Source of the DNA: Gyrodactylus bullatarudis
Lineage: Eukaryota; Platyhelminthes; Monogenea; Gyrodactylidea; Gyrodactylidae
Length of the DNA: 64,000 bases
NCBI GenBank assembly: GCA_012064415.1
Contig: SSNU01000209.1
Coordinates: forward strand, 124,001-188,000
Reading direction: 5' to 3'
The notes beneath the pieces are model-generated. The model saw nothing but the letters and a program-made list of their open reading frames with translations, was not told the DNA's origin and ran no database searches. A program made the translations under genes and the position numbers. Positions within the stretch are counted from its first letter, which is position 1; each line of letters opens with the position of its first letter. Shown here in pieces: positions 40,301-49,655 of this stretch.

Positions 40301-43300
40301 ATTTAAATTTTTCATCATTAGTCTATGTGTGATGGAAGAGAGAAAATATTTTTTACAATCTTGAAGAACTCCCTACCCCCATAATAATAGAAACGAGTGT
40401 TTAGCCCAGGGGGATTTTGATCCTCTTCCCTTCTCTAGCCATGAAAAAAGAAAATACTTGGTTTAAACGCCAGAATCCTCTCCTTTCATTCCTCTCAGAG
40501 AGAACATCTCCTCTGTCCTAATTTGGAAGAGAAATTAAGTACTTTTAACACATTTGAAATTTTTATTCTCTCGATAATTTACACCACTTTGATTTGTGTT
40601 CGTATTTTAAAAGAGTAGAGCCTGCTTGAATTATAATTATTGATCGGGCTGAAAATTCTGAAAATCATCGAAATTTTTAATTATTATTTTCATTCCAGCT
40701 TTAAAATTTTATTTCTTAATGGATCACCTATGGTATCACTTTAAAAATGATAAGTCTTAAATAATTGAATGAAGTTCACGAATTGAGAATAAATTGCAAA
40801 TGAAAAATCACTAAAACTCTTCGACAACTAGGCATAATGGAGAGTTAGGTGAATTAGTTCAAAGTAGTTGAAGATTATATGAACACATAGGTTAGGTTTG
40901 TATTGATTGCTAAAGAATTTCTCTATTATCCATACATTTATGTCTTCATCACCGGGATTTTCAAAGAGACACTACTGATAAACTTTTGAGAAATGTTCAT
41001 TTGGTGTTAATACATCTTGTTGCCGGATTTTCGGATTTATTTAAAAATTCAATTACAATCGAACCCATCGAAATCTTTTTTTAGATTCTGATCTTGATTT
41101 TTATTATAAATTATTTTTGAACAACAAACAGTGTCTACAAATTACAAGAACTATACTAGGAGAAAGTCGAGTGTCTTGGCATCAAAAAAGTCTTGACAAG
41201 CCTATTTTAGCAGGTAGAAGCCAAGATTCTAAATCTCACAAAAATTCACTAATATTTTTTAGTTTAGAGTTATAAAGTATTATTTATTTTTATCAAGTCA
41301 TAGTAATAATACCTTAGTGGATAGTGAATCAAATACAAGAAGTAGGGAGATCAGTTTGTGTCATATCGATAAATGTTAACTAGATGGGAACATTTTAAGC
41401 GCTTAAAAATAATTTTGTGTATTAATTTTGAGGCCCTATTATTAACTTATCATTATTACTACGTGAAAATATCCATCAGGCTCTCATGTATTGCATTCAT
41501 TTTTGTATGGGCTTGTAAGAGAAACTCTCCAATCTCACACCCAGATTAAATGAACGATTGCCCAACTATTCACCCTCTGTCCGTGTCTTTTTTCCTTTTG
41601 TGTAAACATAATCTCCGATTACATGAAAAAATGCTTGTAATTTGTAATGCTATATATATACATATTGTGTGTCCCAAATTCTCCCTTTTCACTCCACTGG
41701 TCAGATTGTAATAATAAAGCCTCATTCTTTTCCCCATTGAAGATGGAGATAACATTTAATAATACATTCGTTCTTGGGATACAATGATCCAAATGATGTA
41801 TCTTATCAGTTATTCTCTCGTATTTTTTATTCCTCTAGAATGTTTGTTGTTACATTGGAAATGTTCATTCTTTCGTGTTACCAAAAGGAAATAATTCATG
41901 TGCCCGATAAAAAAAGGATCATTGACTTTTCTCTTCTAATTTTTCGTTATCATATTCAACCTTTTATTGGTTTTTGTTGTTTAAACTGTATACAGGTTTG
42001 TTTACCGATATTAAACTAGGATCACATCCATGACTACACATCATACTTGTGCACAGCTACGATTAGTTTTTATCTTATACCGGACTGAAAACTCCACTAG
42101 GGCTCACAAATAAAGCGAGTTGAGAAATCTATATCAACTAAAGCTAATTGATATGAAGTTGGGAATGTATGATTTTTACGAAAACCTCGATTTTTTCATC
42201 AAGAATTCGAATATGTTAAATTTTCGAAAGATCCTCCATTTTCGCGGGATTTTGATTTGTCGAAATTTCATTCATTCTCAAGTAGTGAAACTGATTTAAA
42301 AAATCGAAATTCGACTCCCAAACGATAATGAAGTTATGCATTAGAACAGCATATTTGATTTCTTGTCTTTTTGTGATCCTGAAAATCAACTTTCGATCAC
42401 TCTCTTACTTTAAAATGAATAAAAAATTTCACTTCAAAGTTCGAAAAAATAAGATTTTAGCGCCAAATTGAAATTTGAAGAATGATCATAATTTTCATAA
42501 AAATAATTCTTTTCTTCAAATCGTAAAAGCGGGCAACATGATCTGGATTCCAAAATATCTTTAACTTATTCGAATTTTTGATGAAAAAAATGAGGTTTTT
42601 GTAAAAATCGCAGATTCCCAACTTTATTCAAACAAAAAGTAATACTTTCATGACCGGTTAAATTTTAATTTACTATTTTTAGAGAGGAATTCAATGTTTC
42701 TCATACACTTCTCCACCAGTTTTGGTGCTCGAGAAAGCACACACCCTGTTTTTGACTGTTGAAACTGTTTTTTCTGATTATAATCATACTTTGAAGTAGG
42801 ACAAGTATTTTGAAAAATTATCTTTTGGGCAAATTTTTCATTTTTCCGGTGAAAAAAAATTCAAGGTCAATTACTCATTGGAATCGACCATTGAAATTAA
42901 AGAAAAAGGCCTAAATTAGTGGATTAAAAAAAGCCAAGAAATCTTTATTGATTTTTGTTTTTGTTGTGGAGAGTTAAACCTGTAATTACTCAGTGTACGT
43001 TAACATACAGTTTGTAGTTTGTGTGACTTTAGTGTAATTAGTAATTAAAGAGTGTAATTATCAAAAATACACAAGTCAAGTTGACGAATTAATTTCTCCA
43101 TTGAAAAATCTGATTTTATTTTTAATTTTTTTCAAACAAGACGAACGAGTTTGATAGGGTTTAGTGGTACAGATCGAATCAGGATAAATTTCTCTACAAA
43201 ATGAGACCGAAAACCGGAAAAATGAAAAATTTGCCCAAAAGATAATTTTTCAAAATACTTGTCCTACTTCAAAGTATGATTATAATCAGAAAAAACAGTT

Positions 43301-46288
43301 TCAACAGTCAAAAACAGGGTGTGTGCTTTCTCGAGAACCAAAACTGGTGGAGAAGTGTATGTCCAAAATTAAATCTGGTAAAAATCTATGAATTTCGTGA
43401 ATTTAATCCAACTGAATAGGGTTATTCCAATTAGATCCTGGGGAACTCTTCATTTTTTCGTATAATATCGTCTATGGCCAAATCAACATGAACGAATGAA
43501 TGATTTAAGAAAAAAAAACATTTTGAATAATGGATCTTGTGATTGGAGATGAAATCATCATAAAATCAGAGAGATGGAAAACTTTGTCTGCAAGATTTAT
43601 ATCCTAGAGAGGGTTGATAATCCATTTTGTTTTTCTTATATATTTTACTCCCCCTTCAACAGGAACACAATTAAGCAACTATCAATCTTGCTGGCCATTG
43701 TTTATGATTCTGTATCATCTTCTCCCCTGAAAGATATCATAACTTTAATTCATGTGATTCTGCTCCTCGACTACTCTCTTTGGCTGAGGGAGAGTGAAAT
43801 TTAATTTATTTCCATCTCTCTTTATCCGATATTTGTACATTTTGTTTGATAAATTTTATTCAATACAACTTCCAGAGAGTAAAGAAGATTAATTAATCTG
43901 TGTAAATTTCAGACTTGGCACTTAATATGCTTCAAACGTTGCAGAGGAATAATACTGGGACAATCCATCAAAATGGCTTCATTAATCCTCTCAACAATTT
44001 TAGTACAATTCAGACAAATAATAGTGCAGATTCATCTGGTAGTGGCACTGTCCCAACCAACCAACAAAAGAACACTGAGAATTTGCCCAAGAATACTTCC
44101 CTGACCACTTCAGCCGGCTCGTATTCTTCATCCTCGGGAAATTCCTGTAATGAAAGTGAGCTTTTCTATTTTGTTTCATTTTCTTTCTGATACTTGATAT
44201 GAAGATGAGAATTTACTACTTTTCTTGAAATAAAACGATCAAATTTATTATTTTCTTATTTGTAAATAAAACAAGATTTGACCTCCTCGATTTTCTGTTT
44301 ACATGTGTGTTTACCAATACAAATTCATTCAAAACTTTGACTGCTTTCTAATTAGTAATCGAGTTACAAATTTTCATTCATTGGTTTGTTTTTCTCTTCT
44401 TTTACAAACCATATATATTCTCTACATAATTAATTTATTAATATTGGCTACAAAAAGTTGAGGTTTGAATGAATTTTACAATAAAGAAAATGACTACCAA
44501 CAATCATTATAGGAGTAGTGGTGGTCTGGTTGTGCAATCTTTCTTCTCTTTTGTTATTACACTGGACTAATTAATTATTCAGAATGAACCTCTATTTTTA
44601 TAGAGAATTTTTTTGTAAATTAAATACAATAGGAGACGTACAGAGAGGTTCAATTTTATTGGTAAAATAACTAAACATAATTAATTCTCTCAAAAGACTA
44701 CATGAATCAGCGAAATGGCCAAAAGTGTCAACAACAACAACAGTCGCAATATACTCCACATCAATTCTTTAACCAGCGTATAAATATGTCACTTCCGCCT
44801 CCGCCCAATCAAAGCCCACCTCCGATACCTGACTCAGAGCCATTGCCAATTAATAATGATGTTAATTCTTCTGGTATGTTTTATTATTGCTCATATTTTT
44901 TGTTTTGTTTAAATTATCTCAAATTAACCGGTATCTTCAAATTTTAATCATTTTTTCATGAATGAATTTCTCAATGAACAGTGGTTATTGAACTGTTCTA
45001 TTCTGGATGATTTTAATTAAATTCTCAACGGAAGTTTCTTAAAATTTGAGACACATTTTCCTGTCTTCTGGTTAGAAGTGATTGACTAAATTATTCTTTT
45101 TGACTTTTTGTATATTCAAGTTTCAAGTTATCCAGAGTTATTCAGTCAATTTTCCCAATTTATTGTAGGGAAATTTGAAAAACATGTCTGCCATGTACAA
45201 GGGGGGGGGTTAAAACTCTGTCTGGGATTCTTCAACCCAAGTTGATTGAAATCAAATGTTTGCAAACTTCCTAGGGGTTGATCATTAAAAGTTGCTACAT
45301 AAGGAAAATAAAAATTCTCAATTAAAACATGTCCTTTGTGCATAGAGTTTACAACTTTATCGAAATGTCAGTTGGCGTGTTCGCAAAACTTTGATCTCTG
45401 CAGATGGAGTAATTCAATTCCTCTGAATAAAAACTCCCATTTGTTCAGCTTGACAACAAAAGTATCGAGTATTTTTCTTTAATTCTTTCGCCTGACTCTA
45501 CTTTACCCAATCAACCAAATAGTTTTCAATTCAACTACTGTTATTTATTCAATGATGTAAACACTGATTCAAATTTAGAATTGATCCATGTTCAAAGTAC
45601 TTATTAAAATATATATATACTTGAAAGGAGGAAAATATGACCTTGGGGTGTATTTCATTCTTTTTTTTTAATCTTCAAACATTTTCTAATTTTAGTTTAT
45701 GATTTTTTCTCAACCAAATCCGGTACACTTGGTCAGTTTTTTCACAAACTAAAAGACTTGAATGAATTTGTAAAATAATTGTGAATGATTTGTTTTCTTA
45801 ACAAAACTCTAACTTGATGACATACAATCCCATATACACTGTACTGTATATTGTTTACTCAGTATCATCAAGCATGTGTTTACCAAATGCTCAAACTGAT
45901 ATTAGAAGAAGAAGTACAGGATGGAGAGTGTCCTCGATGAATCATTGTTATCCTACTCAAATTACCTCATTTCTCCTAATGAATGAATATTTATTTTTTC
46001 CTTATTAATACAGAATACGCTAGCACAAGCATGTTGAATATGGATATGACTCAAGGAAATAATAACCAGATGAATTGGAATTATCAGCAGACCTTGTTGA
46101 ACTTGCACCAAGTTAATCCGACAGCTGCCCTTTTGCTGGCTCAACAATCTCAACAGAATCCCCTTAGTTTCCTTCAGACCCTACAGCACAACCAGCAAAT
46201 GAATACCATGTTTAATGGAAATGTTCCCGACTTTTTGCCGCCGTCAACACCGCCAGGGTGTAAAGGAAAATCTTCCAGGGAAAGGTGA
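7325..46288 (+). CDS. Discoidin-domain receptor (DDR-type) lacking a kinase domain
   Basis: Thirteen exons with fully consistent phases: 7325-7409, 10067-10217, 18853-18975, 22402-22570, 23257-23399, 23606-23717, 30902-31183, 36390-36602, 37777-38084, 38905-39100, 43913-44155, 44697-44873 and 46014-46288, about 825 residues. The signal-peptide exon was not found. The ectodomain follows DDR1/2: discoidin (ILSASSR, DFWCP, LNPPIAAKRIRIFPY, MCLQV), then the DS-like domain (YDGKS, DGLGKLTDK, GWRAT, WIFLSEISFVTG). One transmembrane helix of about 24 residues follows (IIISISVPILIVFLVIFLF), then a basic stop-transfer. The cytoplasmic tail of about 350 residues is rich in Gln, Asn, Ser and Pro, with NDFYEVP and SLPPPPNQSPPPIP. 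It ends at TGA, with AATAAA at 46399, and no kinase domain follows before IGBP1. Family members bind collagen; this one could act as an adaptor, decoy or adhesion receptor (inference). Confidence 0.9.
7410..10066 (+). other. DDR intron 1 (2.7 kb)
   Basis: It contains only A+T-rich sequence, simple (AAT)n and a GAATGAATGAATG tract near 8670. No exon or RNA gene was recognised on either strand. Confidence 0.5.
11540..12115. repeat. Copy of dispersed MITE-like family
   Basis: It shares with 42.16-42.64 kb the order: GAGTTGGGAATCTATGAT at one end, a CTCGATTTTTTCATCAA word, TTTCGAtGGATTTTGA, GAAATTTCATTaATT, GATCAAGAAATCGAA, CTCCCAA, and ATAATGAgGTTAgGCATTA. The copy is more diverged than the one at 42 kb. 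Confidence 0.6.
14335..14640. repeat. Dispersed repeat, second copy near 55.85 kb
   Basis: It shares a run of ordered words with 55850-56150: AAATGACCAAGAtATTC, GATTgCGTAGTAAaAGTTC, a GCGGCaATTtGAAAA word, AATGACATGA and ATTTTTGACAC, followed by a CCCTA...CTAGTGTAT-type end. No coding capacity was seen, so it is probably a non-autonomous element. Confidence 0.6.
18976..22401 (+). other. DDR intron 3 (3.4 kb)
   Basis: Repetitive A+T-rich sequence. ORFs near 19.7-20.3 kb (100 and 94 codons) have no recognisable domain and lack splice or phase support. Nothing else was supported. Confidence 0.4.
22571..23256 (+). other. DDR intron 4 with a repeat fragment
   Basis: This 0.7 kb intron contains, at about 23040-23185, a fragment of the dispersed MITE family (GATCAAGAAATaGAAATTCGACTCCCA followed by the end motif with CAACTTCATACCAATTAGCT). 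No other feature was seen. Confidence 0.5.
25070..25180. repeat. Dispersed repeat shared with 57.1-57.3 kb
   Basis: AACGATAATATTGCC, an AACTTCATC word and GGTCCATTTT followed by an ATTGTG word occur in the same order at both sites. This is a short non-coding dispersed element of unknown class. Confidence 0.5.
29160..29375. repeat. Copy of dispersed MITE-like family
   Basis: It carries AAATTTTCGACAAATCCaCCATTTTCGaGGGATTTTG, then TTTCATcCATTtTCAAGTAGTGAAA, then ATCAAGAAATCGAAATCcAACTCCCAA. These are the same blocks, in the same order, as the better preserved element at 42.2 kb. Confidence 0.6.
31184..36389 (+). other. DDR intron 7 (5.2 kb)
   Basis: It holds a tRNA-derived SINE at about 34300-34405 on the minus strand, a poly-G run near 32029 and simple repeats. 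ORFs of 60-94 codons (near 31.3, 33.3, 34.0 and 35.9 kb) show no domain that I recognise. Confidence 0.5.
34300..34405 (-). mobile_element. tRNA-derived SINE
   Basis: On the minus strand a textbook RNA polymerase III A-box (TGGCGTAGTGGTA) is followed about 50 bases later by a B-box-like GGTACAAACCC. The intervening sequence does not fold as an intact tRNA, so this is a SINE head rather than a functional tRNA gene. Confidence 0.6.
36603..37776 (+). other. DDR intron 8 (1.2 kb)
   Basis: A+T-rich intron sequence in which I see no gene, RNA gene or clear repeat. Confidence 0.5.
38261..38579. repeat. Foldback repeat in DDR intron
   Basis: Imperfect inverted arms at about 38261-38322 and 38531-38579 share AAATTTCTACTTTTT and ATCGATCTCAAAGA in inverse orientation. 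The arms enclose about 210 bp. This is a non-coding element within an intron of about 820 bp. Confidence 0.5.
39679..40079. repeat. Foldback element with arms of about 114 bp
   Basis: The left arm (39679-39792) and right arm (39966-40079) are near reverse complements. Shared blocks are ATGGCATATTTCAAATCT, AAATTCCCAATT, TTTGAGTTGAAA and AAAAGTTGATTTTTAGGATCA. The arms also match internal words of the 42.2 kb MITE (GATCCTgAAAATCAACTTT), so they belong to the same extended family. Confidence 0.7.
42158..42640. mobile_element. MITE with terminal inverted repeats of about 58 bp
   Basis: The left end (GAAGTTGGGAAT, GATTTTTACgAAAACCTC, TTTTTTCATCAAgAATTCGAAT) is the inverted complement of the right end. 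The element is about 480 bp and has no ORF of note. It is the best preserved copy in the window of a family with diverged members at about 1-110, 11.6, 23.1, 29.2 and 63.3 kb. Confidence 0.7.
42703..43361. mobile_element. Foldback element with nearly perfect arms of about 150 bp
   Basis: The arms at 42703-42850 and 43212-43361 are reverse complements with very few mismatches; the outermost 47 bp show one difference in a CTCGAGcACCAAAACTGG block. The 360 bp between them contain no convincing ORF. The high arm identity indicates a recent insertion or continuing gene conversion. The core word GTGTGACTTTAGTG also occurs near 63620. Confidence 0.8.
44156..46013 (+). other. Last two DDR introns (0.5 and 1.1 kb)
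   Basis: Intron sequence on both sides of the exon at 44697-44873. A poly-G run of nine lies near 45203. No other feature was recognised. Confidence 0.5.
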
Positions 46289-47101
46289 TCTCAACCTGTG
46301 AATTATTCAGACTAGCATTTCAAGTGTCAGATGAACGGAAATCTCTCCACCAGCCAGAGAGTTTCTAACATTTATCCTTTATCTCCTCAACTGTAAATAA
46401 TAAAGACAATTGAAAAAAAGTTGGTTCAAATTAAACAAGAAAGAGTATGAACACATTCTTTCAGGACAAAGAAATTATTATTCGATTTAAAGCTTTTATA
46501 TGACCAACTTTATGTAAATACAGATGAATTTATAAATGTAAAAATCCAGATTTTAATATGATCATTAACTTGTTCTTTAATTATAATAATTAAACATTGC
46601 CTTTAATGTTCCTCTCCTTGTTTGATCATTCATTTTGAAGATTTTTTATTCAACTCGTTTCATCTAATGTATATTATACATGATTGATTAACTTTTACTA
46701 ATATTACTATAGAAGTTATTATTATTATTCAAATGTTGATTCAACATTGTTGAAGAGCTTCTGGACAAGAAAATGTCAAATAAATTATAATTTTAGTTCA
46801 TCATAATTTTATTTGTTTTTATCAAACTACTTAATAGTATATATCAGGATAATTTTTCATCTATCTAGTATTTAGTAAATACTATCTACTATACTTTTTG
46901 AAATTTTTGTTTCGCTCGACCTTTGAGGGGGAAACACCTATGCAATTGTATTTTATCTTCAAATCTAGTCAAAACTTAATATTTGGAAACTTAAGAATAA
47001 AAAAAACTACTAAATTTGTATAAAATTTTGATTTACCGCAAAATAAAATTAGATTAAGAATGAATCAAATCTTCTCTTGTTTAATATAAGAAAAAATTTG
47101 C
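46289..47101 (+). other. DDR 3' UTR and spacer before IGBP1
   Basis: A polyA signal AATAAA lies at 46399-46404, about 110 bases after the DDR stop. The remaining 700 bases contain no kinase-like or other coding exon. A possible acceptor (TTTAATATAAG) lies just before the IGBP1 ATG. Confidence 0.6.
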
Positions 47102-48388
47102 ATGGAAAGTAATCTAAATTCTGATTTCTACTCAATTATTAGCTTGTATGAAAAGCTAGATAACTACGATGGTAATTCTAAGGATGAGGAATTTCAGGTA
47201 CTTCATTCTTGAGTAATTTATAGAAACAATTGACTGGGCTTATTTGTAAAGTTGACAGTTTGTTGAATAAAACCAATGAAGTGCCACTATTCAGCTTAAA
47301 TGAAACTCTAGATGACCTAACTGCTGAATCTATCAAGTAATTTTAGTAAAAAGTGACTATTTAAGATTTCTTATCCTGCCAGCTCTTCTTGGTAGTCTAC
47401 ATAATCGAAAGGTAGAAAATCGTATTGATGCTCTTAAGAAAAGTATTGTGAGTTTATCCGACTCTAATAATTTTGCGACCATAGCATTCATAATTTTTCT
47501 TGGTCATGAAGATTCTTTATCAAGAATTTCTCAGTTTGTGTGAGGCCTACGAGATATCACTAAAAATAGAGGATTTACTAACATTAAATCCATCATATGA
47601 GTGAGTTTAATCATTGAAAACTAAATCTTTATGCTCCGAGAAGGAGAGAGTTTTATCAATAAATTGAAATAATATCCTCTGGAAGATCATAAATCAATGA
47701 TTTTCTTCTAATTAATGTTTATCTTAAAATATTATAGTCGTTTTCTCGTTATTTTGGAAATTCTAATTGTAATCATCCTTTTAGTTCAATGCCTCCAAAC
47801 GTTAAGGCTCAGGCTCTTAGTAGAGACAAAAAAATTGCAGAATACAAAGAAAAGCAACGTCTCAAAACTGAAATTGAAAACAAATTCGAATACATCAAGA
47901 AAAACCCCGATATTGAAGAAGAAATTAAGCGAAACTTTTTCATCGATCTCGTAAAAATGTGGATAATGAATGCTAACAATGATCTGCCGAATATCAAAAT
48001 GGAAATAGACTTTATTCAAAATCGACCAGTACATGAGGAAAATTTGAAGAAAGTTAGAGAAAAAACTGAAAAGATTGCACCTGTCAAGCCTTATGTTATC
48101 ACCAAAGAAATGGCCCAATCTAAAGTATTCGGTCTTGGCTATCCATCTTCTCCGCTCGGTGGCATTCCAAAGATACCCGAAAATCCTAGGCAAAATCTGA
48201 CAGTAACCCGAGTTGATCCTAGTGACACGCAAGAGCAAAATAACGAAAAAAGAAAATCAGAAGACGATAAACTTGAGGATATCATGGATTCTGAGGCTGC
48301 TGAAAAAGACAGAAATGAAAAAATCCGTATGGACGAGTACAAAGATGAACATCGACGTGGAGATGGCAACAGAATGCATCGACTATAA
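47102..48388 (+). CDS. IGBP1: IGBP1 / alpha4 / Tap42-like PP2A regulatory protein
   Basis: Five exons (47102-47197, 47224-47336, 47366-47447, 47512-47600, 47785-48388) give 327 residues (human 339). The N-terminal helical repeat domain has SIKFLILPALLGSLHNRKVENRIDALKKS, the TAP42 signature region, and the middle has RDKKIAEYKEKQ. The C-terminus has PVKPYVITKEMAQSKVFGLGYPS and ends in MDEYKDEHRRGDGN, matching the family's EFKDxHPRGxGN. The protein binds and stabilises PP2A-type catalytic subunits downstream of TOR. The introns are 26, 29, 64 and 184 nt; the first two are extraordinarily short. An AATAAA overlaps the stop codon (48388-48393), and the next gene's acceptor follows 80-90 bases later. 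Confidence 0.93.
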
Positions 48389-48474
48389 ATAAATATGTTT
48401 TTCAATAACTACCGTGTCTTGTTCTTTATCATTTGTATTTTAGATAATTTTGATAATCCTTTCTTCTAATTTAG

Positions 48475-49029
48475 GCCAATAAACGCTGCAGTGTTCAATC
48501 AATCAACACAGATGAGCCAGCATTCATTAGGAACTTTAAGATAAAGGCAGGAATGAAACTAAACTCAGAGACGAGAGAGGAAATTGAACTCAAAGTGAGG
48601 TCCACATTATTTACATTGTCCTATTTTCTAATATATTGCACAATATTTCAGTTACTGAAATCTTGATTTTCCTTTATATAGAGAACTCGCTACATTGAAA
48701 ATGATGCCTATGGTGATTGTGATCGTCCCGATGAACTACCACAGGTCATTGTGGATTCCAAAATGGCCAGCAAGATAAGTTCAAAAGAGGTTGAAGAATT
48801 CCTCAAAAGTAAAACAGTGGAGAAAAAAGATGAAGCTCCCAATGATCATGACTATGTTGATGATAATGGCAGGATTAAATTCCAAAAGAAAAACAAGACA
48901 GTCGAGAAAGCAGAAATTGAGAAAATTTACAAAGATGTTAATAAACGGAAAAATGAATCAGAATCTAAACCGAAACAGTCCAAGACTTTATCGTTCAATT
49001 TTGATGACGAAGAGGAATCGTCTTATTAA
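48475..49029 (+). CDS. KIAA1143: KIAA1143 homologue (start codon not in the genome here)
   Basis: Two exons, 48475-48594 and 48682-49029, encode 155 residues plus an initiator not visible here (human 154). The order is NKRCSVQSINTDEPAFIRNFK (vertebrates: [21 protein letters not shown]), then ELPQVIVDSKMASKISSKEVE, DDNGRIKFQKK and a closing LSFNFDDEEE. All are family hallmarks. The biochemical role is not established. The frame begins at an acceptor (CTAATTTAG|GCC) 86 bases after the IGBP1 stop with no upstream in-frame ATG before the conserved start, so the ATG may come from a trans-spliced leader ending in ATG or from a tiny 5' exon. The pairing with IGBP1 looks operonic. Confidence 0.8.
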
Positions 49030-49078
49030 TTCATTCTGTTTTATTTCAGGATCTTTTGTACAAAATAATTTTAATTAA

Positions 49079-49504
49079 TCAAAATAAATTTATTGTTTCC
49101 TTCAAACTTTTGATGGCCAAGCACCATTGTTGAATGTCAACAGGATCCTTAGAACAATCGAGATTATGCAGACAGAACTTGAGTTTACGACCAAGACACA
49201 GACTAATATCAGACTCCACATGTGAAGGGATTTGTTTGTGTTCTGAAAATTGTGATTCACTTAGTTTGGCATTTATAGTTGGGACCTCATTGTTGGATTC
49301 CAAAACAGTGGTACTAGTTGTGCTCGACAACTCGTTGGGCTTACTTTCACAATTTAAGCAATGCTTTACTTTTGTTTTGTCCATGAATAAAATGGTCTAA
49401 AGATCAATTTCACTTTTGCTTACATCACAAGTTGAGCAATTTTCATTTAACATTCTCCAACCGAGAAGTAATTTCTCTCCCATAATATTAGTAATAGACT
49501 CCAT
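49079..49504 (-). CDS. ZNRD2: ZNRD2 (SSSCA1/p27) zinc-ribbon protein
   Basis: Two exons, 49504-49424 and 49396-49079, give 132 residues, shorter than human (199). MGEKLLLGWRMLNENCSTCD|TILFMDKTKVKHCLNCES matches the ZNRD2 zinc ribbon (MGDYLLRGYCMLGETCADCGTIL, then CVAC), with all four Cys present (CxxC...CxxC). The C-terminus keeps the helical WCLAIKSLKETI region equivalent to the family's LIKACAEAL. The 27-nt intron lies between Cys-Asp and Thr. The protein was described as a scleroderma/Sjogren autoantigen associated with tankyrase and mitosis; its molecular role is poorly known. An upstream in-frame stretch exists, but the ATG at 49504 is used. It is divergent with NDUFS4, the starts being about 150 bases apart. 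Confidence 0.85.
49083..49094. terminator. Palindromic polyA signal shared by convergent genes
   Basis: AATAAATTTATT reads AATAAA on both strands. It lies 54 bases past the KIAA1143 stop and overlaps the last codons of ZNRD2 on the other strand, so it could serve both convergent transcripts. That it is functional on both strands is inference. Confidence 0.6.
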
Positions 49505-49655
49505 TTCAGTATCTGTTTGACTTGAGTTACTCGCAAAAGTTCTCGAAAAGTAGGCTTTACTTTGAATTTGTGCTATAGTTAAAACACATTTGTGCTATGT
49601 TATCATTGGTTATTTAAAAATTGACAATTTGTTTCTCTTACTTTGGATTTTGAAG

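Larger units (their letters stand above)
39101..43912 (+). other. DDR intron 10 (4.8 kb), repeat-rich
   Basis: This intron carries three recognisable non-autonomous elements: a foldback at 39679-40079, a MITE at 42158-42640 and a second foldback at 42703-43361. The rest is A+T-rich with no recognised gene. Confidence 0.6.

Noticed and set aside
46289..47101. Missing receptor tyrosine-kinase exon after the receptor tail
   Set aside because: No VAVK, HRD, DFG or APE-type motif is visible on the plus strand, and the tail exon has its own stop and polyA signal.
47786..48238. 150-codon minus-strand ORF opposite IGBP1
   Set aside because: It is a shadow of the well-supported IGBP1 last exon; the antisense product is Phe/Ile-rich with no domain.
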